64,000 nucleotides of DNA from Bacteroidales bacterium (GTDB lineage: Bacteria > Bacteroidota > Bacteroidia > Bacteroidales > FEN-979). The stretch's first letter is position 1, and each line of letters starts with the position of its first letter. A program made the translations under genes and the position numbers. The notes under the pieces were generated by a model. The model had not been told where the DNA came from. It saw only the letters and a program-made list of their open reading frames with translations, and did not search any database. Positions 44,948-53,421 of the stretch are shown here, piece by piece. The stretch covers positions 1 to 64,000 of the forward strand of contig JALNWE010000005.1 in the NCBI GenBank assembly GCA_023231065.1. Direction: 5' to 3'.

Positions 44948-46024
44948 TTATTTCGGCGCTTTCCAGATCAGTACGAATGCAATGACGCCAAAAATAATAT
45001 TGGGTATCCAAACCGCTATTAAAGGGGGTAGATTTCCGAAAGTGGCAAAAACAGTGAAAACCTGCATGAAAAGAATATACAAAAAGGTCAGCGCGAGCCC
45101 AAATCCAAGATGAAAACCAATTCCACCACGAACTTTCCGGCTGGAAACAGACACTCCGATCAGGGTAAGGATTATGGTCGCAAAAGGAAAGGCGATCCGT
45201 TCATATTTTTTAACTTTATATTTGATTACATCGGGATCCCCGCGAAGCTCTTTGTCCTTGATATGTTTCCGGAGCGTGTAATAATTCATGATTTTAACCT
45301 CCTCAATATCTTCCGTGAAATCATCGGGTTTAAAAGGCAGAATGGTATCGATTTTTGTCCCTTTTGTAATGGATTCATCCATCCCATTGATCCGGCGGAT
45401 AAAATAATTCCCGATAACCCAGCTCCCTTTTATACTGTCCCACTCCAACCTTTCCGCTTTTAATTTATATACCAGTTTCCTCTCCTTGAATTGTTCTAAT
45501 GTAAATTTCCATCCGGACCGGGTATGCGTGTTGAAATTTTCAAGATAAATAAAGGTCCCCGGACTGATCTGCCTGTGAATATTTTGATTATTGAACTCTT
45601 TGGGATCTTTTAAATACCGTTTTTCAAAAGCGAACATGCTCCTGTTGGTATAGGGAATAATGAAATTAGCTAAAAAAAATGAAAGCAATCCAAGCACAAC
45701 AGCGCTGACAACATAGGGAAAGAGAAACCGTTTAAAACTGATCCCGCTACTCAGGATAGCTATGATCTCAGAGTTGGATGCCATGCGGGAGGTGAAGAAA
45801 ATGACGGCAATAAAGGTGAGAAGGTAACTGAAAAGATTAATGAAATATGGAACAAAATTGAGATAGTAATTGAAAATAATAGCGCGGATCGGAGCATTGA
45901 ATTTCAGAAAATCATCGATTTTCTCGGATATATCAAAAACGATTACAATGAAAATCAAAAGGACCAGGGTTAAAAAGAAAGTCCCCAGGAATTTTTTTAT
46001 GATATAGAGATCAATGGTCCGCAT
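44948..46024 (-). CDS. lptG: LPS export permease, LptF/LptG (YjgP/YjgQ) family
   Basis: A 358-residue inner-membrane protein with six helices, three at the N-terminus and three at the C-terminus, around a periplasmic beta-jellyroll domain. The start RTIDLYIIKKFLGTFF and SNSEIIAILSSGISFKRFL are family hallmarks. LptF/G with LptB drive lipopolysaccharide toward LptA and LptD; lptD and an OstA/LptA-like gene occur at 55-61 kb. LptF and LptG cannot be told apart with certainty. ATCTCCC heptads lie just after its stop codon (44929-44935). Confidence 0.88.
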   Translation of the reverse strand: MRTIDLYIIKKFLGTFFLTLVLLIFIVIVFDISEKIDDFLKFNAPIRAIIFNYYLNFVPYFINLFSYLLTFIAVIFFTSRMASNSEIIAILSSGISFKRFLFPYVVSAVVLGLLSFFLANFIIPYTNRSMFAFEKRYLKDPKEFNNQNIHRQISPGTFIYLENFNTHTRSGWKFTLEQFKERKLVYKLKAERLEWDSIKGSWVIGNYFIRRINGMDESITKGTKIDTILPFKPDDFTEDIEEVKIMNYYTLRKHIKDKELRGDPDVIKYKVKKYERIAFPFATIILTLIGVSVSSRKVRGGIGFHLGFGLALTFLYILFMQVFTVFATFGNLPPLIAVWIPNIIFGVIAFVLIWKAPK

Positions 46025-46040
46025 TCGTTTACTTCTATGT

Positions 46041-47171
46041 TTAAAGTCTCTTCATCAACCGGATTACCATGTCAGATTTCCATTTTGAAAAGGTATCCTC
46101 CTGAATATTCTTTCTGGCTTCTTTCATCAGCCAGATATAAAAACCGAGATTATGCATTGTGGCTATCATGGAAGCCAGTATTTCTTTGGCAATGAACATG
46201 TGCCTGAGAAATGCCTTGTTGTATTGTACATCGCAAAACACTTCCCCTTCTGCTTCCAGCGGAGAAAAATCGTCTTTCCACTTTTCATTCTTAATGTTGA
46301 TGATCCCATTCCGGGTAAAGAGCATGCCATTTCTTCCGTTCCTGGTTGGGATCACACAATCAAACATGTCAACGCCCAACGCTAAACTTTCGAGGATGTT
46401 GGCAGGTGTGCCAACTCCCATAAGATAACGGGGCTTATCCGCCGGCAATATTTCGCAAACCAACCTGGTCATATCATACATCATTGATGCGGGTTCGCCG
46501 ACCGATAACCCCCCAATGGCATAACCAGGAACATCAAAATCAGAGATAAAACGGGCCGATTCTTCCCGCAGGGAAGGATAAATACTGCCTTGCACAATGG
46601 GAAAAAGGTTTTGTGAATAACCGTGTGGACAACTCGTCTGGTGAAAATGCCCAAAACAACGCGATAACCAATGGTGGGTCCGTTTTAAGGATTTTTTTGC
46701 ATAAGCCGGATCGCAGGGGTAAGGGGTACATTCATCAAAAGCCATGATGATGTCGGCGCCCAGGGCCCGTTGGATATCAATGGCTTTTTCAGGGGTAAAA
46801 ACATGTTTCGACCCATCTATGTGCGAACGGAAAATCACCCCGTTGTCCGTAAACTTGCGGATATCGCCCAGGGAATAGATCTGGTAACCCCCACTGTCGG
46901 TAAGAATGGGCCTATCCCATCCATTGAACTTGTGAAGCCCGCCAGCCTGTGCAATGATGTCGGCGCCAGGACGCAGATAAAGGTGATAGGTGTTCGAAAG
47001 CATGATCTGTGCTTTCACATCATTACGCAACTCTTCCACATGCAATGCTTTCACTGCTCCGGCCGTTCCGACCGGCATGAAAAAAGGAGTATCGATCACT
47101 CCATGATCGGTTGTCAACGTTCCGGTCCTGGCTTTTGAACCGCTATCGCGAGAAGTTATTTCGAATTGCAA
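46041..47171 (-). CDS. tgt: tRNA-guanine transglycosylase
   Basis: A 376-residue enzyme placing preQ1 at position 34 of tRNAs with GUN anticodons. DSGGYQ (catalytic aspartate region), FDECTPYP, and GGLSVGEP are conserved, as is the VIPTRNGRNG motif with the nucleophilic aspartate in DCVIPTRN. The usual zinc motif CxCxxC is missing: before YNKAFLRHM the sequence reads GEVFCDVQ, with a single cysteine, although the following histidine is kept. It starts the run tgt-lptG-ispE and has a TATCTTTG element 24 bases upstream. Confidence 0.93.
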   Translation of the reverse strand: MQFEITSRDSGSKARTGTLTTDHGVIDTPFFMPVGTAGAVKALHVEELRNDVKAQIMLSNTYHLYLRPGADIIAQAGGLHKFNGWDRPILTDSGGYQIYSLGDIRKFTDNGVIFRSHIDGSKHVFTPEKAIDIQRALGADIIMAFDECTPYPCDPAYAKKSLKRTHHWLSRCFGHFHQTSCPHGYSQNLFPIVQGSIYPSLREESARFISDFDVPGYAIGGLSVGEPASMMYDMTRLVCEILPADKPRYLMGVGTPANILESLALGVDMFDCVIPTRNGRNGMLFTRNGIINIKNEKWKDDFSPLEAEGEVFCDVQYNKAFLRHMFIAKEILASMIATMHNLGFYIWLMKEARKNIQEDTFSKWKSDMVIRLMKRL

Positions 47172-47194
47172 AGAAAATATTTTAAAAATTTAGG

Positions 47195-47202
47195 CAAAGA
47201 TA
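47195..47202 (-). promoter_or_regulatory. -7 element of tgt
   Basis: TATCTTTG on the minus strand matches TAnnTTTG and would start transcription about 17 bases before the tgt ATG. Confidence 0.6.
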
Positions 47203-47293
47203 AAGGTTCTGAAGTTTATCTTGACCTTTTGATGGATTTTCAACCATCTGACTAAATTATACACAAACCTGGTTTTTATTCGGCCATATTGAA

Positions 47294-47301
47294 TAAATTT
47301 G
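47294..47301 (+). promoter_or_regulatory. -7 element of the glycosyltransferase gene
   Basis: TAAATTTG matches TAnnTTTG. It lies after the first in-frame TTG (47289), so that codon cannot be the start of this transcript; the ATG at 47328 fits. Confidence 0.5.
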
Positions 47302-47327
47302 CCTTGTTATCAGAAGAAAATATTAAA

Positions 47328-48461
47328 ATGATTGAATCACTGATAGATATAAGATTTTTGCCCCTTGGATTACTGATCATATTTGCCATTGTATGGATTC
47401 TGCAATTGCTTTATTATTGGATATTTTATTGGAGATTTGCCCGTTACAAAGCTCTATCGTATCCTCAAAAGGGATGCGGGGTGTCGGTCGTTATATGCGC
47501 CCATAATGAATACTATCATCTTAGTGAAAATCTCCCCCTGATCCTTGAACAGGACTATCCCGAATTCGAAGTATTGGTTGTGAACCATGCCTCAGATGAT
47601 GACACGAATTATCTCCTCACCTCTCTTGGGGAGAAGTACCCCCATTTGAAGAGCATCACGATTCAGGAAGATCTGAATTTTTTCTCCGGAAAAAAATTCC
47701 CGCTTTCCATTGGGATCAAATCGGCTCGTTTTGAAAAAATTTTACTCACGGATGCTGATTGCCATCCGGCGTCGAAACTCTGGATCAGCGAGATGGTATC
47801 CGCTTTCGGGCCCGGTATTGAAGTAGTGTTGGGCTATGGCGCGTACAATAAAAGTAAAAGTTTCCTCAATAAGTTGATCCGCTTTGACACCGCGCACATC
47901 GCCATCCAATATCTTTCATACGCCCTGGCTGGAATCCCTTACATGGGCGTTGGGCGGAACCTGTCTTACCTGAAACAGATCTTTTTCAGGAATAAAGGGT
48001 TCATTTCCCACTATCAGATCCGTTCAGGGGATGACGATCTGTTTATCAACAGTGTTGCAACCCGCTCAAACACTTCCATCAGGGTTTCTCCCGATAGTTA
48101 TACCTGTTCTGATCCAAAACAAACTTTCGGGCAATGGATTACTCAGAAAAAAAGGCATCTTTCGACGAGCCATCATTATAAATTCAAACATAAAGTTCTA
48201 TTGGGGTCCTATTCCCTCAGTTTGTTCCTCTTCTATGCCTTATTTGTCATTTTAGTTTCATTTTCATTTTCCGTTATACCGGCGCTTGCGCTTTTCTTTT
48301 TGCGACTGGTTACACAATATATTATCTTCGCCAGGTGCATGCGTCAACTGAATGAAAAAGACCTGGTTCCCGTCCTCCCCATCTATGATCTTGTCCTGCT
48401 CCTTTTTAATACCGCTATACTGATATCTAATTTGTTTCATAAAACCCGCAAGTGGAAGTAG
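47328..48461 (+). CDS. Membrane-bound family 2 glycosyltransferase
   Basis: A 377-residue protein with a N-terminal helix (about 9-30), a GT-A catalytic domain (VSVVICAHNE; LLTDADCHP with the metal-binding DAD; SGDDDLFIN; QWITQKKRH, equivalent to the QxxRW motif), and two or three C-terminal helices. This is the layout of processive or lipid-linked GT2 enzymes. The sugar is not predictable. Its last ten bases overlap the ECF sigma factor gene, suggesting translational coupling. Confidence 0.88.
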   Translation: MIESLIDIRFLPLGLLIIFAIVWILQLLYYWIFYWRFARYKALSYPQKGCGVSVVICAHNEYYHLSENLPLILEQDYPEFEVLVVNHASDDDTNYLLTSLGEKYPHLKSITIQEDLNFFSGKKFPLSIGIKSARFEKILLTDADCHPASKLWISEMVSAFGPGIEVVLGYGAYNKSKSFLNKLIRFDTAHIAIQYLSYALAGIPYMGVGRNLSYLKQIFFRNKGFISHYQIRSGDDDLFINSVATRSNTSIRVSPDSYTCSDPKQTFGQWITQKKRHLSTSHHYKFKHKVLLGSYSLSLFLFYALFVILVSFSFSVIPALALFFLRLVTQYIIFARCMRQLNEKDLVPVLPIYDLVLLLFNTAILISNLFHKTRKWK

Positions 48462-49060
48462 TAACTCATCTGACCGAAAAAGCGCAACGCGATTATTCCC
48501 TGGTGCAACTAGCGCTTCAGAACGGTGATCAGCAGGCATACGCGGAGTTACTGAATAACTATCGTGATTCCCTTTATTATATGATGTTGAAGATGACCAG
48601 GAATGCCACTGACGCAGAAGATCTTACCATTGAAGCATTTGGTAAAGCCTTTAAAAATCTCAGGCAATACACGGCTGATTTTGCTTTCAGTACCTGGTTA
48701 TTCAAGATTGCAGCCAACAATTGCATCGACTTTTTGAGGAAGGACCGGCGCATTCAGTTTGCAGAAGGAACTTTTGAAGAGGAAGAGGAGGGGAAGGATA
48801 GTACAGCTTCAATACCTTCCCCCAGTTTGGATCCGGAAGAAAAGATCATCGAAAAACAAAAAATCAGTATGATGCGGGATGTGGTTGGAAAACTAAAACC
48901 CCATTACCGTCTTCTGATCGAATTACATTATTTCAAAGAATGGAGTTACGAAGAAATTGCAACGGAACTTGACCTGCCGATCGGTACTGTTAAAGCCCAA
49001 CTCTTCCGGGCGCGGGATTTTCTCTACCAGATCCTACAGCCGGCACAGGAAAGAATCTAA
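48452..49060 (+). CDS. RNA polymerase ECF-type sigma factor
   Basis: A 202-residue sigma-70 family factor of the ECF class. Region 2 spans about 30-100 (DAEDLTIEAFGKAFKNLRQY, FSTWLFKIAANNCIDFLRK, read across residues 47-90) and region 4 about 145-195 (LHYFKEWSYEEIATELDLP, then GTVKAQLFRARDFL). The start is a GTG at 48452 overlapping the glycosyltransferase. No anti-sigma gene follows; the next gene is hutU 20 bases downstream, so this factor may be constitutive or controlled elsewhere. Confidence 0.92.
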   Translation: MEVVTHLTEKAQRDYSLVQLALQNGDQQAYAELLNNYRDSLYYMMLKMTRNATDAEDLTIEAFGKAFKNLRQYTADFAFSTWLFKIAANNCIDFLRKDRRIQFAEGTFEEEEEGKDSTASIPSPSLDPEEKIIEKQKISMMRDVVGKLKPHYRLLIELHYFKEWSYEEIATELDLPIGTVKAQLFRARDFLYQILQPAQERI

Positions 49061-49080
49061 ATATTTAATATTTTAAACCC

Positions 49081-51081
49081 ATGAATTCAGAAGACTTTAA
49101 AAAAGCAATTATAACGGGCATTCCGGAAGTTTTGCCGGAGCTTCTGCCACGGGATCCCTCCATTAGCCATGCCCCGGTTCGGAAAGATATCCTAACGCAT
49201 CAGGAAAAAATCCTCGCCGTGAGAAATGCCTTGCGGTATTTCGATAAAAAATACCATGCAGCCCTTGCCCCGGAATTTGCTGATGAGCTTAAAAAATACG
49301 GAAGGATATACATGTACAGGTTCCGTCCTGCCTATCCGATGTATGCACGCGGCATTTACGATTATCCCCACCATTCATTACAGGCAGCCGCTATCATGCT
49401 GATGATCCAGAACAACCTGGATCCTGCTGTCGCCCAGCATCCCCATGAGCTGATAACCTATGGCGGAAATGGTGCTGTATTTCAGAATTGGGCACAATAC
49501 CTGCTCACTATGAAATATCTGTCAATGATGACTGATGAACAAACGCTGGTCATGTATTCAGGCCATCCGATGGGGCTTTTTCCTTCGCATAAAGAAGCGC
49601 CCCGGGTCGTTGTCACAAATGGGATGATGGTCCCCAATTATTCAAAACCGGATGACTGGGAGCGGTTTAATGCACTCGGTGTGACACAATACGGTCAGAT
49701 GACTGCCGGGTCATATATGTATATTGGTCCACAAGGCATCGTACACGGGACGACAATTACCATCCTGAATGCTGATCGCATGAACGGTTCCGGTAGGATC
49801 GGTGGAAAGATATTTGTCTCTTCAGGATTGGGAGGTATGTCGGGGGCCCAGGCAAAGGCATCTGTTATTGCTGGCGCTATTGGGGTTATTGCAGAGATCA
49901 ATCCAAGGGCAGTTCAGAAACGTCATGAACAAGGTTGGGTTGATGAGGCCTATACCGATTTAGATCAATTATATTCCCGGATATTACAGGCTTCCGGAAG
50001 GAAAGAAGCAGTGTCAATTGCCTACCAGGGAAATATCGTAGATCTCTGGGAATACTTGGCACAGAAGGAGATTCGTATTGATATGGGATCGGATCAAACC
50101 TCCCTTCATAATCCATGGGCCGGAGGATATTATCCGGTGGGCCTAAGCTTTGAAGAATCAAATATATTAATGGTGAAGCATCCGGATCAGTTCAAAGAGG
50201 CAGTTCAATCCTCGTTGCGCCGCCAGATTTTAGCGATCAATAAAGTTGCTTCGCGGGGGATGTACTTCTGGGATTACGGGAATGCCTTTTTATTAGAAGC
50301 ATCAAGGGCTGGAGCTGACCTTGTAAAAAGCGACGGGAGTTTCATCTATCCATCCTATGTTCAGGATATCATGGGCCCTCTGTTTTTCGATTATGGTTTC
50401 GGGCCTTTCCGCTGGGTATGCACTTCCGGAAAGCCTGAAGACCTGGCTTTATCCGATCAGATTGCAGCGGAGGTGATGAGCGGGATTGCAGCCGGGGCGC
50501 CCCCGGAAATAGCCATGCAGATGCGCGACAATATCCATTGGATCAAGGAAGCCGGTAAAAACAAGCTTGTCGTTGGCTCGCAGGCAAGGATCCTGTATGC
50601 TGATTGTACAGGCAGAAAACAAATTGCTGCCGCATTCAATGGCGCGATCAGAACTGGAAAAATCTCAGCGCCCATTGTCATTGGGAGGGACCACCATGAT
50701 GTTTCCGGAACAGATTCTCCTTATCGTGAGACTTCCAACATATACGACGGATCGAATTTTACGGCCGATATGGCCATCCAGAATGTGATCGGGGATAGTT
50801 TCCGCGGGGCGACCTGGGTTTCTGTTCATAACGGGGGAGGAGTAGGCTGGGGAGAGGTAATCAACGGAGGTTTTGGTATGGTGCTTGATGGAACCCCCGA
50901 GGCAGACATACGGATACGGACTATGCTTCACTGGGATGTCAATAATGGAATTGCGCGTCGTGCCTGGGCGCGTAATAACGAAGCATTATCTGCCATAAAG
51001 TGGGCAATGGAAGAAGAACCAAAGCTTCATGTCACCCTGCCTGCCATCGTGGATGATTCCATTCTGGTTGAGCTCTTCTAA
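49081..51081 (+). CDS. hutU: Urocanate hydratase
   Basis: A 666-residue NAD-dependent urocanase of histidine breakdown. YGGNGAVFQNWAQY, MYSGHPMGLFPS, SGLGGMSGAQAKA (NAD-binding) and the conserved GxGDxG-like C-terminal region with HNGGGVGWGEVINGGFG are visible. The length matches the long form of Bacteroidota and eukaryotes rather than the 556-residue proteobacterial form. hutH, hutI and ftcD are not in the window. It is 20 bases after the ECF sigma gene and may be in its operon. Confidence 0.95.
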   Translation: MNSEDFKKAIITGIPEVLPELLPRDPSISHAPVRKDILTHQEKILAVRNALRYFDKKYHAALAPEFADELKKYGRIYMYRFRPAYPMYARGIYDYPHHSLQAAAIMLMIQNNLDPAVAQHPHELITYGGNGAVFQNWAQYLLTMKYLSMMTDEQTLVMYSGHPMGLFPSHKEAPRVVVTNGMMVPNYSKPDDWERFNALGVTQYGQMTAGSYMYIGPQGIVHGTTITILNADRMNGSGRIGGKIFVSSGLGGMSGAQAKASVIAGAIGVIAEINPRAVQKRHEQGWVDEAYTDLDQLYSRILQASGRKEAVSIAYQGNIVDLWEYLAQKEIRIDMGSDQTSLHNPWAGGYYPVGLSFEESNILMVKHPDQFKEAVQSSLRRQILAINKVASRGMYFWDYGNAFLLEASRAGADLVKSDGSFIYPSYVQDIMGPLFFDYGFGPFRWVCTSGKPEDLALSDQIAAEVMSGIAAGAPPEIAMQMRDNIHWIKEAGKNKLVVGSQARILYADCTGRKQIAAAFNGAIRTGKISAPIVIGRDHHDVSGTDSPYRETSNIYDGSNFTADMAIQNVIGDSFRGATWVSVHNGGGVGWGEVINGGFGMVLDGTPEADIRIRTMLHWDVNNGIARRAWARNNEALSAIKWAMEEEPKLHVTLPAIVDDSILVELF

Positions 51082-51110
51082 AAAAGAATTATGTATAAAA
51101 GTCGGTAAAT

Positions 51111-51785
51111 CTATTCCGGTTCCGTAAAATAGGTGTATTCATAACGGAGAATATAATGGCGGGTGAACCTTTTTCCCTGCCCGTCAATAAAAACCTCAAC
51201 TTCAGAAAGATTTTCATCTTCATTATATTTCCGTTCTATTTTACTGAGAAGTTGATCATCTTCTGAAAATACCTCTTCAAGCACGATCTGGCCTTTCTCA
51301 TTCCGTGTTATCCGGGCTTCGTTTTCTTCAGTGTCAGGTATATCATCGGATAGGGGCCGTTCCGGGTTTTCAATCACTTCAACCTCTTCGGGTTCGCCAT
51401 CATCAGAAGTGGTAACCATTTTCTCCAACCGTTTGTTTTCATCATAAGAATAAACAGTAGTATCAACCGAACCATCTAAATATTTTTTCCGGGTTTTAAC
51501 AACAAGGCCCGTTTCATCATTTTCATAAGTGATTTTTTCCGCTTCCTCATTTTCTTCAGGATAATATGAATCTGTAATCAGGAACCCCTTATCGTCATAA
51601 GTATAAATATGCATATCCTCGAAGAGGCCTGAACGGTCATATTTAATTTCTTTAAGAAGATGACCCGATTGATCAAATTCGGTGAAATTACTCAGGTGCC
51701 CGCGGATATCGAGTTCTTCGTCGGTTACATTCCTGATAATGAAGTCGTTTTGAGTGATGACGATGGATTTGATTTTGTTATTCAT
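51111..51785 (-). CDS. Hypothetical acidic YD-repeat-like protein
   Basis: A 224-residue, strongly acidic protein with no signal peptide or membrane segment. It shows several imperfect repeats of the type (K)YDRSG / YTYDDKG / YSYDENKR / ITRNEKGQ spaced by about 20 residues, similar to RHS/YD repeats, plus an acidic linker (about 130-160). No catalytic motif. It stands alone, convergent with hutU; function unknown. Confidence 0.65.
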   Translation of the reverse strand: MNNKIKSIVITQNDFIIRNVTDEELDIRGHLSNFTEFDQSGHLLKEIKYDRSGLFEDMHIYTYDDKGFLITDSYYPEENEEAEKITYENDETGLVVKTRKKYLDGSVDTTVYSYDENKRLEKMVTTSDDGEPEEVEVIENPERPLSDDIPDTEENEARITRNEKGQIVLEEVFSEDDQLLSKIERKYNEDENLSEVEVFIDGQGKRFTRHYILRYEYTYFTEPE

Positions 51786-51959
51786 TCATGGAAAATTTGG
51801 AAATAAGACATTTAAAATGGCCGTAAATGTAGTAAATTAATGCATGCCACTTTATGTCATTTCATCCCGGTCGCGATGCAATCACTAAAATGATATAAAA
51901 ATATTTTTTCATTTTCCTGCAACCAAACATAACCATTTCCTGTCATTATGTATATATTC

Positions 51960-51977
51960 TTATCTAAATTGAGATAA
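51960..51977. promoter_or_regulatory. 18-bp palindrome upstream of the CHAT operon
   Basis: TTATCTAAATTGAGATAA is a palindrome with one mismatched pair, 65 bases before the second ECF sigma gene. The rest of the 51786-52042 spacer is AT-rich with no gene visible. It is a candidate operator. Confidence 0.35.
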
Positions 51978-52042
51978 AAATATTTTAACAATTGTATTAC
52001 TTTTTTACTTTTTCCGGATTAAGCACTATAAAACATACAGAT

Positions 52043-52636
52043 ATGGTAACCCGTTATACAGATGAAGATGTTATTCATGGCCTTCAAGAGAAAAAAAGGT
52101 CATATATCAACTACTTATACAAAGAATTCTTCCCGGTTGTCCGCTCAATCGTTGAAAGGAATTCTGGCACATTACAGGATGTGGAAGATGTTTTTCAGGA
52201 TACCATCTTTGTTTTATATAGACAAAGTTTGTCTGAAAAAATTGACCTTCATTGTAGCCTGAAAACCTATTTTTATGCTATCAGTAGAAATATCTGGCTC
52301 CAACGCCTTGAACGGAAATATCGTTTGTTATATAAGCCCGATTTCGAGGTTAATGAAGAGAAGGCCAGGTATGGTCAGGATGACTCGGATATCCTGGAAT
52401 ACGAATTGGAAAGGAGAAGGTTATTTCAACAACACTTTTTCGCTATGCCGGCAGACTGTCAGGAACTTCTCCGGCTGTTTTTTATAAAAACCCCTCTGAA
52501 ACAAATTGCTTCAATGATGCATTACAAAAATACCAATTATGTTAAGACCCGGAAGTATTTGTGCAAAAACATGTTACGTAAAAAAATCCTGAATGATCCA
52601 AAATGTAACCCATTCATCAATTATGAACAACTCTGA
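52043..52636 (+). CDS. ECF-type sigma factor of the CHAT operon
   Basis: A 197-residue sigma-70-like factor. Region 2 is recognisable in VEDVFQDTIFVLY and LHCSLKTYFYAISRNIWLQRL, region 4 in LRLFFIKTPLKQIASMMHY and YVKTRKYLCKNML. Similarity to typical ECF factors is moderate. The frame is open from a TTG at 51992, but the ATG at 52043 gives the usual N-terminus. Its stop overlaps the next gene by 14 bases, a tight sigma/anti-sigma-style coupling. Confidence 0.85.
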   Translation: MVTRYTDEDVIHGLQEKKRSYINYLYKEFFPVVRSIVERNSGTLQDVEDVFQDTIFVLYRQSLSEKIDLHCSLKTYFYAISRNIWLQRLERKYRLLYKPDFEVNEEKARYGQDDSDILEYELERRRLFQQHFFAMPADCQELLRLFFIKTPLKQIASMMHYKNTNYVKTRKYLCKNMLRKKILNDPKCNPFINYEQL

Positions 52637-53405
52637 AATTAAAAACGATTGGATTGACCGTTATAACGAAAACGCGCTGAATCCATACGAATTAAAACGA
52701 TTCAATGAAAAACTGAATCGCAATCCGGTTTTACGCGCGGAGGTTTCGGTTGACCGATGCCTTAATGAAATTTTGTCGGATCAGGATGCCTTGGATTTTT
52801 ATCAAAAAATTGGGAGGGCCAGGCAAAGACAAAAGCGGCACATAAAAGCTCCGCCGTTGTTATTATTGGCCGCATCAATCATCTTGCTTATTGTTGCAAC
52901 TGGATTGCTTTTACGATTGACGAAAGTATTTTCTGTGGAAAAGAAAACACATCCTCCTGTAGCCGGGATGAAAAAAATGAATGAAGGTACGCGATTCCTA
53001 ATTCAGCCCAACTCTTATGGCCGGTACAACGGGAATGTTACTCCGGCAGGAAGGCGTTATGCTATCTTAAATCCTCAGGTTGCCTCAAAATTCAATTCAT
53101 TACGCGAACTGGAAATACTGGTAGGCGGCACCACCAGGAATCCGGCATTCATTTTAACCTCACCCATTGTCAGGCAAAGACTTTTGCTGGGTTCTCCTGT
53201 TAAATTTAATTGGGAAAGTTCCGGGAATGCCATACCGGTTGTTATTTCCATTCTGGATAACCAGGGTAATTGTATTTATCAATCAACCGCCATTTTGGGA
53301 AATTCATTTTTACTTGATACGGCTGATTTTATGAAGGGTCTCTATTATTGGCGGATTACTGTGGAGGACGAGTTGGTATTGGTGGGAAAGATGGCATTGT
53401 ATTAA
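52623..53405 (+). CDS. Anti-sigma-like membrane protein
   Basis: A 260-residue single-pass membrane protein. A charged cytoplasmic N-terminal part (about 1-75, with DWIDRYNENALNPYELKRF) precedes one transmembrane helix (about 80-102, LLLLAASIILLIVATGLLL), then an extracytoplasmic beta-rich part (about 180-260, with SPVKFNWESSG and FMKGLYYWRI) resembling C-terminal carbohydrate-binding or Ig-like modules. The N-terminal zone could bind the sigma factor, but no ZAS motif (HxxxCxxC) is present. It overlaps the sigma gene and is followed 16 bases later by the CHAT gene. Start chosen at the ATG at 52623 instead of 52593. Confidence 0.6.
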   Translation: MNNSEIKNDWIDRYNENALNPYELKRFNEKLNRNPVLRAEVSVDRCLNEILSDQDALDFYQKIGRARQRQKRHIKAPPLLLLAASIILLIVATGLLLRLTKVFSVEKKTHPPVAGMKKMNEGTRFLIQPNSYGRYNGNVTPAGRRYAILNPQVASKFNSLRELEILVGGTTRNPAFILTSPIVRQRLLLGSPVKFNWESSGNAIPVVISILDNQGNCIYQSTAILGNSFLLDTADFMKGLYYWRITVEDELVLVGKMALY

Positions 53406-53421
53406 CCCCAAACTATCAGCT

